From assembly GCA_948146395.1 (NCBI GenBank), contig OX411552.1, positions 9,567,686 to 9,631,685 on the forward strand: a stretch of DNA of 64,000 bases. The letters run 5' to 3'. Origin of the DNA: Fragum whitleyi. Its lineage: Eukaryota; Mollusca; Bivalvia; Cardiida; Cardiidae. The notes below the pieces were generated by a model, which did no database searches, had not been told where the DNA came from, and worked only from the letters and a program-made list of their open reading frames with translations. Positions 10,401 through 21,988 of the stretch are shown piece by piece (within the stretch, counting starts at the first letter, position 1; every line of letters begins with the position of its first letter). A program made the position numbers and the translations under genes.

Positions 10401-13400
10401 TAAATTGGGGGACTGTTTGGCATCTTTCATCACTTTAACGTATCGGATAATGTTTTCCATAGTTACATCACTATCAAAGCAAACTCTCGTAAATTAGGAA
10501 TTAATGTCAACATTAAATGAGCATGTGCATAATCTACCCTCGCACTTAGCGACTTTTTTAAAACCTAACAAAGAAATCTTTTCTCAGGATTTAAAAATCT
10601 GATTAGCAGGATATCACACATACAGAATGTAAGTAGTCTGTTTGTGTTAGGGTGAAAAATGTTTCAAAATGATGGTAATGGTTGATTATATATAGATAAC
10701 TTTTCAAGGGAGCAAAGACATTATATTCAATATACATAAATGGGAGTGTCCGTGCTCATTTATTCGTCTAATTATATTATATTTTGCATAGCCATATTTT
10801 TGTAACAGGTCATTTCGGTCGTGCAATCTACGGACTTCGATCAAACTGGGAAATGGGAGCTCAAACTTCGAAATACAAAATCAAACGAGGAAGAGACCCG
10901 GATATACGACGGTGTACTTGTTTGTACGGGACATCATGCAGAGAAGAACATGCCAAGTTTTAAGCGAATGGAAAAGTTCCAGGGCAAGATTGTCCACACA
11001 CACGATTATAAAGATCACCGTGGTTATGAGGATAAACGAGTTGTTGTTGTTGGGATAGGGAACTCGGGAGGCGATGTGTCTGTAGAGCTTAGCAAGATTT
11101 CGTCGCAGGTAGTGTGTACTTATACTTGCTAAATTGTGTGTTTCCTATGGTGTAGTGCATAAATTGTCGACCCTAGTTAGTCCGCGTGGAGTGAGCAGAC
11201 TAACAAGGATGGTCCAGTTGTACAGATAAGAGGGTAATGAAACCATATGTTGTGGGAACTCATTTGAATCATCTTGATGAGACGATTCCAATCAGTACCA
11301 ACATGAATGATTATACCATCCTATATAAGATTGTTTAAATCGACCTATGGTTGATCGCAATCCAATTTTCATGATTTATTTATCTGTTTATCTATTTACA
11401 TGTACTTAATTATTTGTTTGTTTATTTATTTATTCATTTATTTTTCATCATTTATTTATTATAGGGATGAGTGTCTTTTTCACTGTGTTTATTGGGGTAT
11501 AAAGTGCAATTGCCTTAGCACATGGCAAATAACTTCCTACGGGCGTTATCTTTAAGCCATATGCTAAGGCAATTGCATTTTATACCCCAATAAACGCAGT
11601 GAAAAAGACACTCGTCCCTTATAATTGCAATCCTCTAGATCTAAGAAACTATTAAAATACTCGGCCAAACATTAAAGCTTCAAGTCTACTTTCTGCGTGT
11701 ATAGATTACACAATCTTTTTTTAGATCGTGTATTTTTTAACTCGCTATCGAAGTGAAATGTCATAAAGTAAAACAAATGATACACAAATAAAGGACAACT
11801 TTTAAATTCGTAGAGGTTCTAATGAAAAAAAAACTTGTTTCTGCCAAGTTAGTCTGTATTTTTAAACGAAAACGGAGTGGTCGGTCTTAGTTGAGAGGGT
11901 TGCTTGATGGTCTTCGTCGACTCGCTGTTTTCTTAGTTTATGTCGGCTCTGAATCAGAACTGCATGCTTGTAATCATAATTCTTTCGAAAATATCTTAAT
12001 TTATAATAGATTGAAGAGCAGTGTTGCGTTGATGATCGGGAACTAGGTTAATTCGAGTTCATACAACACAGGACTTGCAGATCGAAGGTCGGGGGTTTTC
12101 CGGAAAGACCTATTGCATTTTATACAGAAATAAAGTGCAATGGATTTCCCCACGTGACGCGATTTAAACCAATCAGAATTCTTAATTTTTTTTTGCTTGC
12201 AATTATTTCGATATTCTATTATTGCGTACTGAGTCAAAAATCATTTTACTTCAGGTGTTCCTCAGTACCCGTCGCGGATCATGGATTTTTAACCGAGTTG
12301 GTGACAAAGGCGATCCAGGGGACACGGTATTTAGTCGTTTCTTCGCGGACATGTTGGCAGTATTTCCCTCCATTAGAAAAGGTTTCAAAAAGAGGCTGAA
12401 TGATAGATTTGACCATAAAAAGTTCTCTCTACAGCCGAATCACGACCCATTCTCACAGCATCCAACGGTAAATGACGAACTTCCCAATCGTATCATTTCC
12501 GGTAACGTGATCATAAAACCCAACATCCGGGAGTTTACAGAAACAGGCGTGATATTTGAAGATGGAACACACGAACAGGTTGATGTTGTTATCATGGCGA
12601 CCGGGTATATCTTTGGGTTTCCATTCCTGGATAAAACTGTCACAGAAGTGAAAGATAATCAAATTAATTTGTACAAATATATGTTTCCACCAGATCTACA
12701 GAAGAACACGCTCGCTGTTATTGGGTGTATTCAACCTATTGGTGCCATCATGCCGATCAGTGAACTGCAGTGTCGCCTGGCAACAAGAGTTATAAAGGTA
12801 ATGCATGTATATATAATGAAGCGGCCCGACCCCCGTAGAACGTAAAAAATTTATCGCCCAAACTCGTTATTCGAAAACGAGAAACTCTTTATAGGATGTC
12901 AATTTTAATTTAATTTATTTTAAAAATCAATGATTTGAAAAAAAATATCTCTGTCAATAACAATTTTTACGTACTTAAGTCTTGTAGTCAACTTTTTTTT
13001 GCCAATTGGTCTTTAGGCAGAAAAAACGTACCTTTTTAAACTAGGTCGCTGGTTCATCAGTCCTCTAATAGATTAATTAAAAATCTACCATTTTTATCCA
13101 AGGGACTTTTTTTGTTAATGCCAGTCTCTTAACCTCGGTCAGAAAATTTCCCGAGATTTTTCTAAAAAAAACAGTCACTTTTCTGCCTAATACGTACAAC
13201 TAAACAGCAAATCGTTAGAGGACGATCTAAACGTCGTTACTATTGCATAATGAAGCTGCAGTTCCGATAGTTTTTGAGGCCCATTTAACGAAAATATTTC
13301 ATACAAAGTCACCGGCTGAAAAGATCGGAGTTCCACAATCATTGAAACATCACCAATGGGTGTTTTGATTGGTCAGTCAATACTTTTTTATCGACAACAT

Positions 13401-15530
13401 CGATATGTTAAACAACTAGCTTTTTTAAATCTAATCTATAGGGTGAAGTCTCACTTCCGAATCGGTCGGACATGTGGACGGAAATTCGGTTGAAACAACA
13501 AATAATGTCACAACGTTACGTAAAGTCAACACGTCACACAATACAGGTGGATTATGTACCATTTATGGATGAACTAGCAGTCTTAACAGGATGCAAGCCA
13601 AACTTAAGTAAGTCTATTGTTAATGAAATCTATCTTTTCTTCTTATCCCCTTATCCTGCTAAATTTACATTGTGTTTTAAATATATTGCAACTATTTTAG
13701 ACATTTCAACCAATAAGGCTCAAGTTTTGTTTACGATTATTCCTTAGTAAGCTTAGGTCAGACTGCACATCTGTACTTATGTAGTTGTCTATTCAAAGTC
13801 TCCATTTTGCGCTCTATGTATCGAGAATTTAGAGCAAAATATTTTATAGACACAAACTATACTTCGGTAGGAGGAAACGCCGTAGTGAAAATTTGCCATT
13901 TCTTTTCGATAAGGCATTTTACATCGAGAAAAATGTAAAGTAGCTTTGGGAAAACTCCCTTACACGTTCCAAACTGCGAACAATTCGGTTTCGCGAAACT
14001 TTTATGATTAAACATGGGTAGGGGTCACAAAGTTTTTGAACGACAGCTGTGCCTTCTACACATTATTTTTTCAACGCAAACTTACACATGTCTCTTGATG
14101 ATTTGATATGCTAATGATTCACGCAAGATGTTTTGAGATATTCTGACTTGTTTTGTTGCAAAGGCAAAATAGCGATTATTGTCATCGCGTTTTTTGCCCT
14201 TGAAATAGGATCGATCTCAAAAAATCTTTTTTGGGGCAATGAAATGAGCCAGGTCTCGGAACCATAAAGTAAGTGCGCCATGTAAACGTTAGGCAGAGAT
14301 GATCCCGTAGACTTGGTTAAAGTTGGCTGCTCGTTACGTCTGAACGTTAAGGCAACTTCATTGGACAACGTTATTGACGTATCCATTATGCGATTTCGAA
14401 ACCTTTGTAAAAGCATTGATAAGGGCTTATGGTCAATCAGTAAGTCGAAAAGTTGTCGGAAATCGCCTCGGAGATCTCAGGTTCACCAGATTAGGTATGC
14501 GATAGAGCCCGATGTAGTCCCAATTTTACATCAACGTCATTGCCTAGTCTTTGTCAAGGACAAAGCGGGCCCGTTTGGAGCACATGTTACTTCAGAGTTT
14601 TACACTTAAAATTAAGCCAATACAATATCCTTAAAAGCTTGTTTTCCGGTATGTAATCAAAGAGGACTGACGTGGAATGCCATTGGATTACGTTTCCGTA
14701 AACGTCATTATATATTTCATACTGTCCAGGAACGAACAGTTGGTTGTCAGGAAAAGTGAAGCGGTAGTCTGCAAAACATGGTTATGCAGTACTCATAGTT
14801 CAATGAGCGGTAGACTTGATGCTTTGGTCAACATTCAATGTTGACAACCTTGCAATTGAGACAATAGAGGGGGTGCACATCTTTAAGCTGGATAACCACT
14901 CTTCAAATATCGACTCCAAAACAGGCCGTATGTGATATCGACTGGAATTAATGTGCTTTCAAAATGACGAAAGATGATTTTTACATGAAATGTGTATTTT
15001 GTTAATTATTGCCCTTTCTTTTTGATAAAAGCGTTTTCTTTTTACGTCAGTATATATAATTTTTTTTATCTAAACCTTCTGTATAGTTGCATATTTGTCG
15101 TTTCTTTAAATTGCTGATATCAGCGTATATTTTTAACACACAACACGTATGTCACTGAGTAGGCAATAATTGACGCTTTTGTCACTACATGTTCAAACCC
15201 CGGTTATACTTATATATTTTTTCCCTTGTTTTCAAAATATCTTAGATCATGGAAATCGCCTTTTTTTCAGAAAGTCTTTTGCTGACCGACCCCAAATTAG
15301 CCCTGCGGTGTTATTTTGGCCCTTGTACGCCATACCAATACCGAATAATGGGTCCTGGGGCTTGGAAGGGATCAAGGGAGGCAATTCTGACCGTATGGGA
15401 CCGATATGCCTATCCGCTCAACACAAGACCTTGTAATGTTGATGAAGAGAAGAGTGGTGGGACTATATACGTCATAGCTATTGCTTTGTTGGCGATATTT
15501 ATGTATTTTGTATTTGCTAAGTTTTTATGA
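7083..15530 (+). CDS. FMO: flavin-containing monooxygenase, copy 1 (complete, 5 exons)
   Basis: Five exons, 7083-7424, 10809-11108, 12255-12797, 13442-13607 and 15271-15530, join in phases 0,0,0,1 to a 536-residue protein, the usual animal FMO length. FMOs use NADPH, FAD and O2 to oxygenate nucleophilic N or S centres and sit on the ER membrane. Visible motifs are the FAD loop GAGASG (residues 14-19), INTSKEMM with the conserved Asn (N66), the FMO signature [11 protein letters not shown] (171-181), the NADPH loop GIGNSG (196-201), and MATGY (about 328-332). A hydrophobic C-terminal anchor covers roughly the last 22 residues. ATG 7083 is chosen because the FAD strand follows at once; M5 at 7095 is an alternative. 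The usual IGGLW after the FAD-binding acidic residue reads ISGLW. All introns are GT-AG. The orthologue number (FMO1-5) cannot be assigned. Confidence 0.95.
7409..7604 (+). repeat. 29-bp minisatellite that copies the exon-1 splice donor
   Basis: Units begin with AAACTTCAACACAG at 7409, 7438, 7467, 7496, 7525 and 7554, exactly 29 bp apart, and a degraded seventh starts near 7589. Each unit spans 16 coding bases plus the intron start. Donor-like sequences are GAA|GTAAGT at 7425, 7483 and 7570, GAA|GTGAGT at 7512 and GAG|GTCAGT at 7541. Unit 2 has lost its donor. An in-frame TGA at 7455-7457 follows if the first donor is skipped. Confidence 0.9.
7605..10808. other. FMO copy 1, remainder of intron 1
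   Basis: No exon was found. The stretch contains a long palindrome at 9305-9460 and AT-rich sequence otherwise. Sequence around 10190-10370 is distantly similar, inverted, to about 59900-60070 (shared AGCTGTAGTTTCGATGTT). The branch and acceptor region ends TTTTTGTAACAG. Confidence 0.55.
9305..9460. repeat. long palindrome (foldback MITE) in FMO intron 1
   Basis: TAATACATACTTAGTGTTTT at the left is mirrored by ACACTTAGTATGTATTATA at the right. The arms continue inward through ATATCTAAC and GTTAGATAT to an internal GGCTCTGCCGAGA turn. Confidence 0.7.
10809..11108 (+). CDS. FMO: FMO copy 1, exon 2
   Basis: This is a 300-bp, phase-0 exon. The acceptor is TGTAACAG|GTC and the donor CGCAG|GTAGTG. 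It carries GVLVCTGHH, the FMO signature [11 protein letters not shown] and the NADPH loop [12 protein letters not shown]. Confidence 0.93.
11459..11624. repeat. long palindrome (foldback MITE) in FMO intron 2
   Basis: The arms TTATAGGGATGAGTGTCTTT and AAAGACACTCGTCCCTTATA are near-perfect reverse complements. Pairing continues inward through TTTATTGGGGTATAAA and CAATTGCCTTAGCA to a short loop, giving about 70 paired bases per arm. Confidence 0.8.
12255..12797 (+). CDS. FMO: FMO copy 1, exon 3
   Basis: This is a 543-bp, phase-0 exon. The acceptor is TTACTTCAG|GTG and the donor ATAAAG|GTAATG. It encodes VFLSTRRGSWIFNRVGD, then [35 protein letters not shown] and MATGY, all typical FMO blocks. 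It ends in AVIGCIQPIGAIMPISELQ. Confidence 0.94.
13442..13607 (+). CDS. FMO: FMO copy 1, exon 4
   Basis: This is a 166-bp exon with acceptor AATCTATAG|GGT and donor TTAA|GTAAGT, ending in phase 1. It encodes QRYVKSTRHTIQVDYVPFMD, the FMO block that corresponds to KRYVESQRHTIQGDYI in vertebrates. Confidence 0.92.
14111..14600 (-). pseudogene. possible LINE reverse-transcriptase remnant in FMO intron 4
   Basis: The reverse strand reads NEVALTFRRNEQPTLTKSTG and then VYMAHLLYGSETW. The second part matches the VY.AC.LSTLLYGSETW block at the C-terminal side of many non-LTR reverse transcriptases. The surrounding sequence is broken and carries no RT catalytic motif, so this would be a worn fragment. 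Confidence 0.45.
15271..15530 (+). CDS. FMO: FMO copy 1, exon 5 with stop
   Basis: The acceptor is TTTTTTTCAG|AAA, completing a phase-1 codon as Lys. It encodes LTDPKLALRCYFGPCTPYQY and GPGAWKGSREAILT, then a hydrophobic C-terminal tail before TGA at 15528-15530. The tail is the membrane anchor typical of FMOs. Confidence 0.92.
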
Positions 15531-15633
15531 AAAGTTAATACATAAAGTTAAAGATGCAATAATGGGTTAAAAGACCTGATTCCATTTTATTTATCCTCCT
15601 CTGGCGTGACGTAACAAGAAAATAAGTTTTTTT

Positions 15634-16048
15634 TATAATATGACCTACGTCGCAGGAGTGAAATAACCCCGTTGAATATTTTTGTTATTACACAGGTGTT
15701 ATTGCACTAGTGAAATAACAATGCAATTGAGCTCAGAGCGAATAGCAACGCTATTTTGTAACCGCGACGTCATTATGTAGATATTGTGACGTTAGTTTTA
15801 AACGGCGTTAAAAGTTTCGCAGAAAATTGAAATGTTGAATTTCAAGAATTATGACTGTTTCTTTCGCAAAATTTCGGGTTATATTATAACTAGAATATAA
15901 AATTTGTGCTCATAAAAATACAGAATTTATCAAACTCGTCATATATAAACAGATAAAAACCCTGCGCAGCCTCGTTTTTATCTGATTATAGATGACTCGT
16001 TTAATAAATTCGGTATTCCATGACCACTCATTCAATATCCTCTATATG
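15634..16048. mobile_element. GACGTCGC hairpin MITE, copy 1
   Basis: It begins TATAATATGACCTACGTCGC and runs through ATAACAATGCAATTGAGCTC to a terminal hairpin, then ends TTCAATATCCTCTATAT. Two further copies lie at about 17085-17475 and 25376-25796. It has no coding capacity. Confidence 0.7.
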
Positions 16049-16479
16049 CACAAGGAATTTAAAAAAGAGGGGACAAAATAATAATAATAAAAAAATTCAA
16101 AACAATCAAAGTCAAATCTCATAGGGAAATAGCACAGATGTCCCTTTTTTCCAGTTTGATTGCTCTTAGGTTAGGGAATGGTCAAAACGACGTAGCTACA
16201 GGTAGTTTAGCTGTACGAACGATTTTATGACCTTTTATTTACACTACTCTTTGGTGGACGTGCGTACTGTGTGTAACGTAGTTACGCTTTTGCTTTGTAT
16301 CATTTAATATCCTGCTTTTCTCACATTAAAGCACTTGTTTGCTATATTGACCAGTCTTGTCATAAGCATTCACGGATCACATTTTGAAATTGATGTCCCC
16401 ATTTAATGCATCTTATTGCGCAATTTCTATTCTGTCCTTTGGACAACAGTAAGATTTTCATAAATTGTCTCCACTTCCT

Positions 16480-16890
16480 CCCCGGGGTATATAAATTCTT
16501 ATAATTGAGCCTGTGCGTGAGATTTCCAACCATTTCAAATATATGCAAAGCAAAGACTGACCAGCCTGTGCAACCGCACAGTCTGGCCAGAGCCTTTACT
16601 GTGCGTTTTGTAGATAGATAAGGTCTCAAAGTATCTGTAGACCATCTGGTAACTTTATATTTACAGTATATGGCTGTCTACGCTACTCAATGTTTGCATC
16701 TCACGAACATTCAAAATTGTTGGAAATGTCAGGCACAGGTTCAAATCTTATAATTGAGCCTGTGTGTGACATTTCCAAAAATGCCAAATGTGCATGACGT
16801 GAAGACTCAGTTCAGTCTGTGCATCCGCACAGTCTGGCCCGAGTCTTCACTTCACGCTCAATGGGTAGCTAGAGACTCGTGATATCTGTT
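16480..16890. repeat. two adjacent copies of the TGAGCCTGTG element
   Basis: Copies at about 16497-16625 and 16750-16870 share ATAATTGAGCCTGTG, a GACATTTCCAA-type run, then a pairing core (CAGTCTGTGCATCCGCACAG) and CTTCACT/CTTTACT. More copies lie at 20215-20490, 23910-23980, 24395-24490 and 39315-39365. This is a dispersed, possibly non-autonomous element. Confidence 0.55.
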
Positions 16891-17084
16891 TATTATCTGG
16901 GAATATTATTATTTGACTGTGAGTCTGTCCAGACTGCTTTGAGTCTCCGTCACGCACTTATTAAACTGGGAAATATATTACGCGCAGGCCCAATTGTCTT
17001 TTTCTGAATCTAGCAAGATTATTTTTTCTCACATAGTCAACGTTGTCTTCTATAACTACCTTTCCTCAGATATATCCTTTTATA

Positions 17085-17475
17085 ATATTATATGACCTAC
17101 GTCGCGGAAGTGAAATAACCCAGTTGAATATTTTTGATAAAACACGAGTGTTATTAAACTGGTGGAATAACTATGCAATTGAGCTAAGAACGTAAAGCAA
17201 CGTTATCTTTTCGTTGTAAAAATGATGTCATAACGTATGTCTGGCGTCATTCGAAAACGTCGTTATATGTTTCGCTAAATAACTTGAAACGATAAATTTC
17301 TAAAAAATTCTCGATTTATTGCAAAAAAAAGATAGGTCATATTATAAATGGATTATCAAATTTGTGCTCATAAAATATCGAACTTATTAAACGCTCCATC
17401 TTAAACAAATAAAAACTCGGAACAGCCTCGTTTTTATCTGTTTATTGTTGACTCGGTTTTCATAAATTGGTATTT
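17085..17475. mobile_element. GACGTCGC hairpin MITE, copy 2
   Basis: It starts TATATGACCTACGTCGCGG and ends with a foldback whose arms read AAACAAATAAAAACTCGG and CCTCGTTTTTATCTGTTT. It is more diverged than the copy at 25376. Confidence 0.65.
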
Positions 17476-17714
17476 AACGTACAAAATATTGCAAATGTGA
17501 GAAAAGGAAAATGTTAATGGATTTTATTTGAAAAAAGCTGATCTTAACCTCGTCTAGTACAGAAAAGTTAATTAATTCGCTCAATAACATTTCTATTCTA
17601 GACTCAGATCAGCTTGTCTCAAATGAAATCTCATGGCATATCCTATATATCTTAAAAAAATTATAATCGTTTTCGAAATAAGACATCTCATTGGCTCCTG
17701 CTTGAACTAATCCC

Positions 17715-17945
17715 GATCCCCGACGGCGGCACTCATTCTTTCCGACTATTTGTCCCTCACCAATGGGTTGATAATCGTAGACCTATGTGAGATAGCAGCT
17801 GGAGGCTAGAAAAGGATGTGATCGTTGTACTGTTGAGAGAAATACTAGGAAACCATTGTTAGGTGCTCCAGCCGCCGCGATATAACTGAAAAAAATGTTG
17901 AAAGCGGTGTTAAACTCCAATCAACCAATCAATCAATCAATTGAA
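17715..17945 (+). mobile_element. tRNA-derived SINE, 5' truncated
   Basis: It retains GATCCCCGACGGCGGCAC, ACCTATGTGAGATAGCAGCT, TTAGGTGCTCCAGCCGCCGC and GTTGAAAGCGG. It ends in a CAATCAATC-type tetranucleotide tail. The tRNA-like head is missing. Confidence 0.75.
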
Positions 17946-18568
17946 CTAATCCCAATCTCATTAAAATCATCTCTACAAAACCACTACGCTATCTCTCCGT
18001 TACGCAATAGACAGGGGCATAGTGGTAGGCAATATGGTGGATCTGATTTTAATGAGATTAGAACTAATCCTCTGTTACAATATTTTTCCGCAGTTTTACA
18101 AAATGGTTCATTTTACGAGGGGGATGATAAACAGGTAAATAAGTACAAGGTTAGGATATGACTCCGAATAATAACTATACAAAAAGTGGGGGCTTCTCAT
18201 GCATAATCAGTTGAAGTTATAGGTTTTTATAAAGTTGAAAATCAACCAACCAATCATGTGTTAAATTCATGGAAAAAATGTAAATACATTTTGTAGGACT
18301 ATGTTTACTTATTTGTGATGTTGTAAAATTATTGAACGTGTTTTTTTGTTTGTTTTTTTTTTGTTTTTTTTTTAAGTATATTGGAAATCTGTGGAAAACT
18401 ATGAGTTTCGACATTGATTAGTTTCTGATAGTATTTTTTAGATCGACCGACAGCCTTCCCATTGCCTATTTTGTGATAAGCATACCATTAAAAAAGCTAC
18501 AGGTTAATGACCCCAGTTTATTCTTGGAGTACATATACTACCCTTAATGTCAAAAGGATCACTTTCTT

Positions 18569-18727
18569 AAGGTAGTGCACCCGTATTTGTTCCGCAGTTT
18601 TGGGACGTTATCATCTTTAACAATGTTAACCGAGCTTTCCTAATGATTCCATTAGGAAACCTCGGTTAACATTATGAAATATCTTTAGTTCCTAAATGTT
18701 GGAGAACTTTTACGGGCCCGCTACCTT
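18569..18727. mobile_element. palindromic MITE, AAGGTAGTGGACCCGTA family, copy 1
   Basis: The ends AAGGTAGTGCACCCGTA and TACGGGCCCGCTACCTT are inverted. The middle AACCGAGCTTTCCTAATG pairs with CATTAGGAAACCTCGGTT. Other copies lie at 23390-23541 and 57654-57814. Confidence 0.75.
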
Positions 18728-18837
18728 TATGTAAATTTACTTATTGAACAAATACTTTTCAAAAATTCGATCGATTCGGACTATGGAAAAGTGTCGTTCA
18801 TTCAGTTGGTAGCAACGCACCATTTAACCCTTTGCTG

Positions 18838-19050
18838 TTTAATCCCTGCTTTTTACGTGCCTGTGGTTTTATGATTGAGAAAACATTGTGAAAAAAAAAA
18901 AGAAATTGCTTCTGACAAGCAATTTCTTCTTTTTCCAAACTATTTTCTGTCCTACTGAATGGTTATTTTTCAAATTAAATCCACTTTAAATTTTCGTCTG
19001 CAAAACCTTTGATTTTGGACAGGTCCAAAATTTTGTAAAACAGGAAAGGG
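18838..19050. mobile_element. TTAA-flanked MITE, copy 1
   Basis: The ends CCCTTTGCTGTT and AACAGGAAAGGG are inverted and flanked on both sides by TTAA, the piggyBac-type target. An internal hairpin reads AGAAATTGCTT / AAGCAATTTCT. It is nearly identical to the copy at 40396-40616. Confidence 0.8.
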
Positions 19051-19084
19051 TTAAAGGATACGTGCAGCATACGTCAAAGCGCAC

Positions 19085-19245
19085 TCATCCTTTTCGACTA
19101 TTTGTCTCTCAACAATGGGTCGATAATCGTAGATCTGTGTGACATAGCAGCTGAAGGCTAGGAAAGGTTGTTGTGGTAGTAATGGTGAGAGAAAAATAGA
19201 AATCTGTTGTTAGGTGCTCCAGCTTTTGTTGAAAGCGGTGTAAAA
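19085..19245 (+). mobile_element. tRNA-derived SINE, internal fragment
   Basis: It shares CGACTATTTGTCTCTCA, TGACATAGCAGCTGAAGGC and GTTAGGTGCTCCAGC with the fuller copies. It lacks the head and the tail. Confidence 0.65.
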
Positions 19246-19248
19246 CGA

Positions 19249-19577
19249 AAACTGGAAAGTACATCGGACGTAAGTGATGTAATAATTTTGGGTCATTTTT
19301 CAGGTAATTGCTTCTCGTGGTACATATTTAATACGCTTTCGGAAAATTACATTTTGTTAATTCTTCCCGATCGTCTATGGAGATCTTTTGGACACATTAT
19401 AATTTGATTATACGACAACTTGATAATTTTATTGATTTCGTTTAATTGCAACGTAATCCTAAGCGGGATGGTTGATAATTGTGAAGTCATATAAACCAAC
19501 GCGCGAAACGACGCGCTTTCATGGCTGCTCCCTTCCCGAGGTCTATTCCGTAGAATCACTGAGGTTTTCCGATAGAC
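19249..19577 (+). repeat. AAACTGGAAAGTACCTCGGA repeat, divergent copy
   Basis: It shares the order AAACTGGAAAGTAC, GGTCATTTTTCAGGTAATT, GTGAAGTCATATAAAC, GACGCGCTTTCATGGC and GAGGTCTATTCCGTAGAATC with the copies at 31396-31790 and 59214-59625. It is the most diverged of the three. Confidence 0.65.
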
Positions 19578-19737
19578 CAAATTCTAGTAAAAGTTGCCCT
19601 TCGAACGACTTATCATTTTCTTCATTTCTCTACATTGGTAGCCTTGCACCGACACCCAGTATGCGCTCTTTGGGGTTTCTTTTTCAATGATTGGCATTCG
19701 GAAAATTTCGGGCCTGTGCCTAACAATTGCTAATCTA

Positions 19738-19867
19738 GCCTTGCGTTCAGGATGACAAAACGGTGTGAACGGTTTGCTATTTATACCCCCGTTTTGAAGG
19801 TACGATTGCGTTTAAGTCAGGGGATAATTGGCAAACAGTTTGCACCGTTTTGTCATCCTGAACGCAG
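19738..19867. repeat. palindromic element (GCCTTGCGTTCAGGATGACA)
   Basis: The arms CCTTGCGTTCAGGATGACA and TGTCATCCTGAACGCAGG pair, continuing inward through AAACGGTG... and ...CACCGTTT. The loop is T-rich. Confidence 0.7.
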
Positions 19868-20214
19868 GGCACGTGGTCTTTAAAATCGGACATTGACCTA
19901 GAGATCTACATAAAGCAATAAGAATATACACTGGTCGATTTAGTTGTTCGGGGGCATACGTCGAAGACTCCGATTAGACTGTGCGGATGCCGACATAGAC
20001 TAACCTTAATTCCTTTAGGGGCTCATCTTACGCGCGAACTTCGTTAGAATTCATGTCAACAGCCCTGCGTTCATTTGAAACGTTCTGGAAACGTACAACG
20101 CGGGCTACAAATTCTAAACGTGGCCAAATGTTTTTGCACTGAACACAGAACTGGATCCGATCTCTCAAATATTCGGCATTTAAGACCACTATCTAGGTGC
20201 TGGAAATACGTGCA

Positions 20215-20490
20215 TAAAGTATCAATTGAGCCTGTACGTGACATTTCCAACAATTTTACATATGCGACAAGGGCTAACATCTACCAGTCTTCACTGCGTT
20301 GTAGTATAATCAGATGTTTGCTTGACCGTCTAAAGACACTTTTGGACCTTATCTTTTACATAGCGCAAAGTAATGACTCCGGTCAGACTGTGCAGCTGCA
20401 CAGGCTGGCCAGAGTCTTTGCTTGGCGCACATTTAATATTGGTAGATATTGCCTGTCATGCACAGGCTCAATTGTCAAGTACTCCTGAAT
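20215..20490. repeat. TGAGCCTGTG element
   Basis: Two inverted pieces, AATTGAGCCTGTACGTGACA near the left and TGCACAGGCTCAATTG near the right, bracket GACTGTGCAGCTGCACAGGC. The outer and inner parts both fold. Confidence 0.6.
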
Positions 20491-20885
20491 TCAGGTCTGG
20501 CCATTTGTGTATTTCAGGGTGACTGATCTTGAATAGAAATATTTTTCCTTTGTTAAATTAACTCCAACTTTATTTAAGCACCTTTAAAATTTGTGTCGAA
20601 TTTCAGCCCATACTTGGGTCGTTAACTAAAATTAGATAAAAGTTTGACCTCGTTTCACCCGCTGACCTTATACTTTTTGTTTATTTACGTATTTTGCTTA
20701 ACTTTAAACAAATTTGAATCGTAACACAATCAAGTGCCAAAGGTTAAGATCTGATGAAGTAGGTTAAGACTCAGTAGACTATCATGCAAGTGGTATATAT
20801 TTTCCATAACAATTTTACTGTAATCATTACGTTCTTGAAACTCTTTATAAAGTTTACATGAAGAGACTCGTCAAAATGTATAATA

Positions 20886-21420
20886 TGTGACCCGTCACGC
20901 GAAAATTGACCATTTTAGTAGTGCGTAAAGAGTCGACCCTAGTCAGACTGCGCGGACTGCGCAGACTGACTATGGTAGAAACTTTTCACATTCTACTAAT
21001 TTTCTGAATCTAGAATAATCAATCTACCTTTCCGTGAAAGATTTTTTTAAAATGCGATCTCTTGTTAATCTGTACTGGAACCAATCTCTTTTTTCAATTG
21101 TTCCCAGATGATTCCATTTCGCATGACGGATCACTAATATATTTCCAAATCTTTCGATTTCTTAGATGAGAAACCAAAGCATCGATGTTTCGATATTACT
21201 ATCAAATATCACTAGAAAGCTGTCAACTTTTGAACGACAGGATTGTGATTTCCTCATTCATATTTGTGACCCGTCAGTCGAAAAGGGACAATCTGGGTAG
21301 TGCGTAAAGTGTCGACCCTAGTCAGACTGTGCGGCTTGCACAGGCTGACTAGGGTCGACTCTTTATACACTTGGCTGATTTTGGGAGACTAAAATGATCA
21401 TTCTACGGTACCTGTGTTGG
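20886..21420. repeat. pair of GTGACCCGTCA / GTCGACCCTAGTCAGACTG elements
   Basis: Copies at about 20886-21010 and 21265-21420 each have TGTGACCCGTCA..GCGAAAA or TCGAAAA, GTGCGTAAAG, and the pairing core GTCGACCCTAGTCAGACTG ... CTGACTAGGGTCGAC (second copy intact, first worn). A relic of the start recurs at 39270. Confidence 0.65.
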
Positions 21421-21453
21421 AGTTTTTGAAATGTGACCTGCGATTAACACATA

Positions 21454-21988
21454 CACTGCCCTCCAAAAGTTTCTTCACACACACTTCTTTTAAAGATCTT
21501 TAGCTTAAGTAATTTAAAACAAAGTTTTATATTATTTTTATTAATAAAATGTATACTTTATATCTTTATTGCAATGTATCAATTAAGAAGCAATACCAGA
21601 AATGGCAAAATCATGTAAAATCGACAAAATCAGAATAGTTCACCATTTTGCCAAATTTTCTATCAAGGGGATCAACTTCTGTCAATATTTAGTGTAGCCT
21701 CCATTAGCAGGTAAAACAGCCTGAACATGCATCTAGGCATGCTATTTAGAAGTCTCTCACAACGTTCCACTGATAATCAGCATTTTCTCCTTTTGTCTCA
21801 ATATTTTCTGTTATACATCGTTCTAAAATAGTATCTTTATCAACAGTCATTTTGTCGTCTAAAGTAGCGTTCAAATGGGAATAATCAGATTTTAAGTAAA
21901 AAAAACTAATCTATAACTTTGTTTAAAAAGATTAAAGCTGAAAATCTTATAAATGAAATGTGTGTGAAGGATCTTTTGGAGGGCAGTG
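21454..21988. mobile_element. Tc1/mariner-type MITE with TA target duplication
   Basis: The inverted ends CACTGCCCTCCAAAAGTTTC and GATCTTTTGGAGGGCAGTG, extended by TTCACACACA / TGTGTGAA, are flanked by TA. This end sequence is of the Tc1/mariner kind. The roughly 535-bp interior has no transposase ORF; T- and A-rich noise fills it. Confidence 0.85.

Noticed and set aside
16360..16629. 89-codon minus-strand frame
   Set aside because: It falls on the dispersed TGAGCCTGTG repeat, and similar frames appear at other copies.
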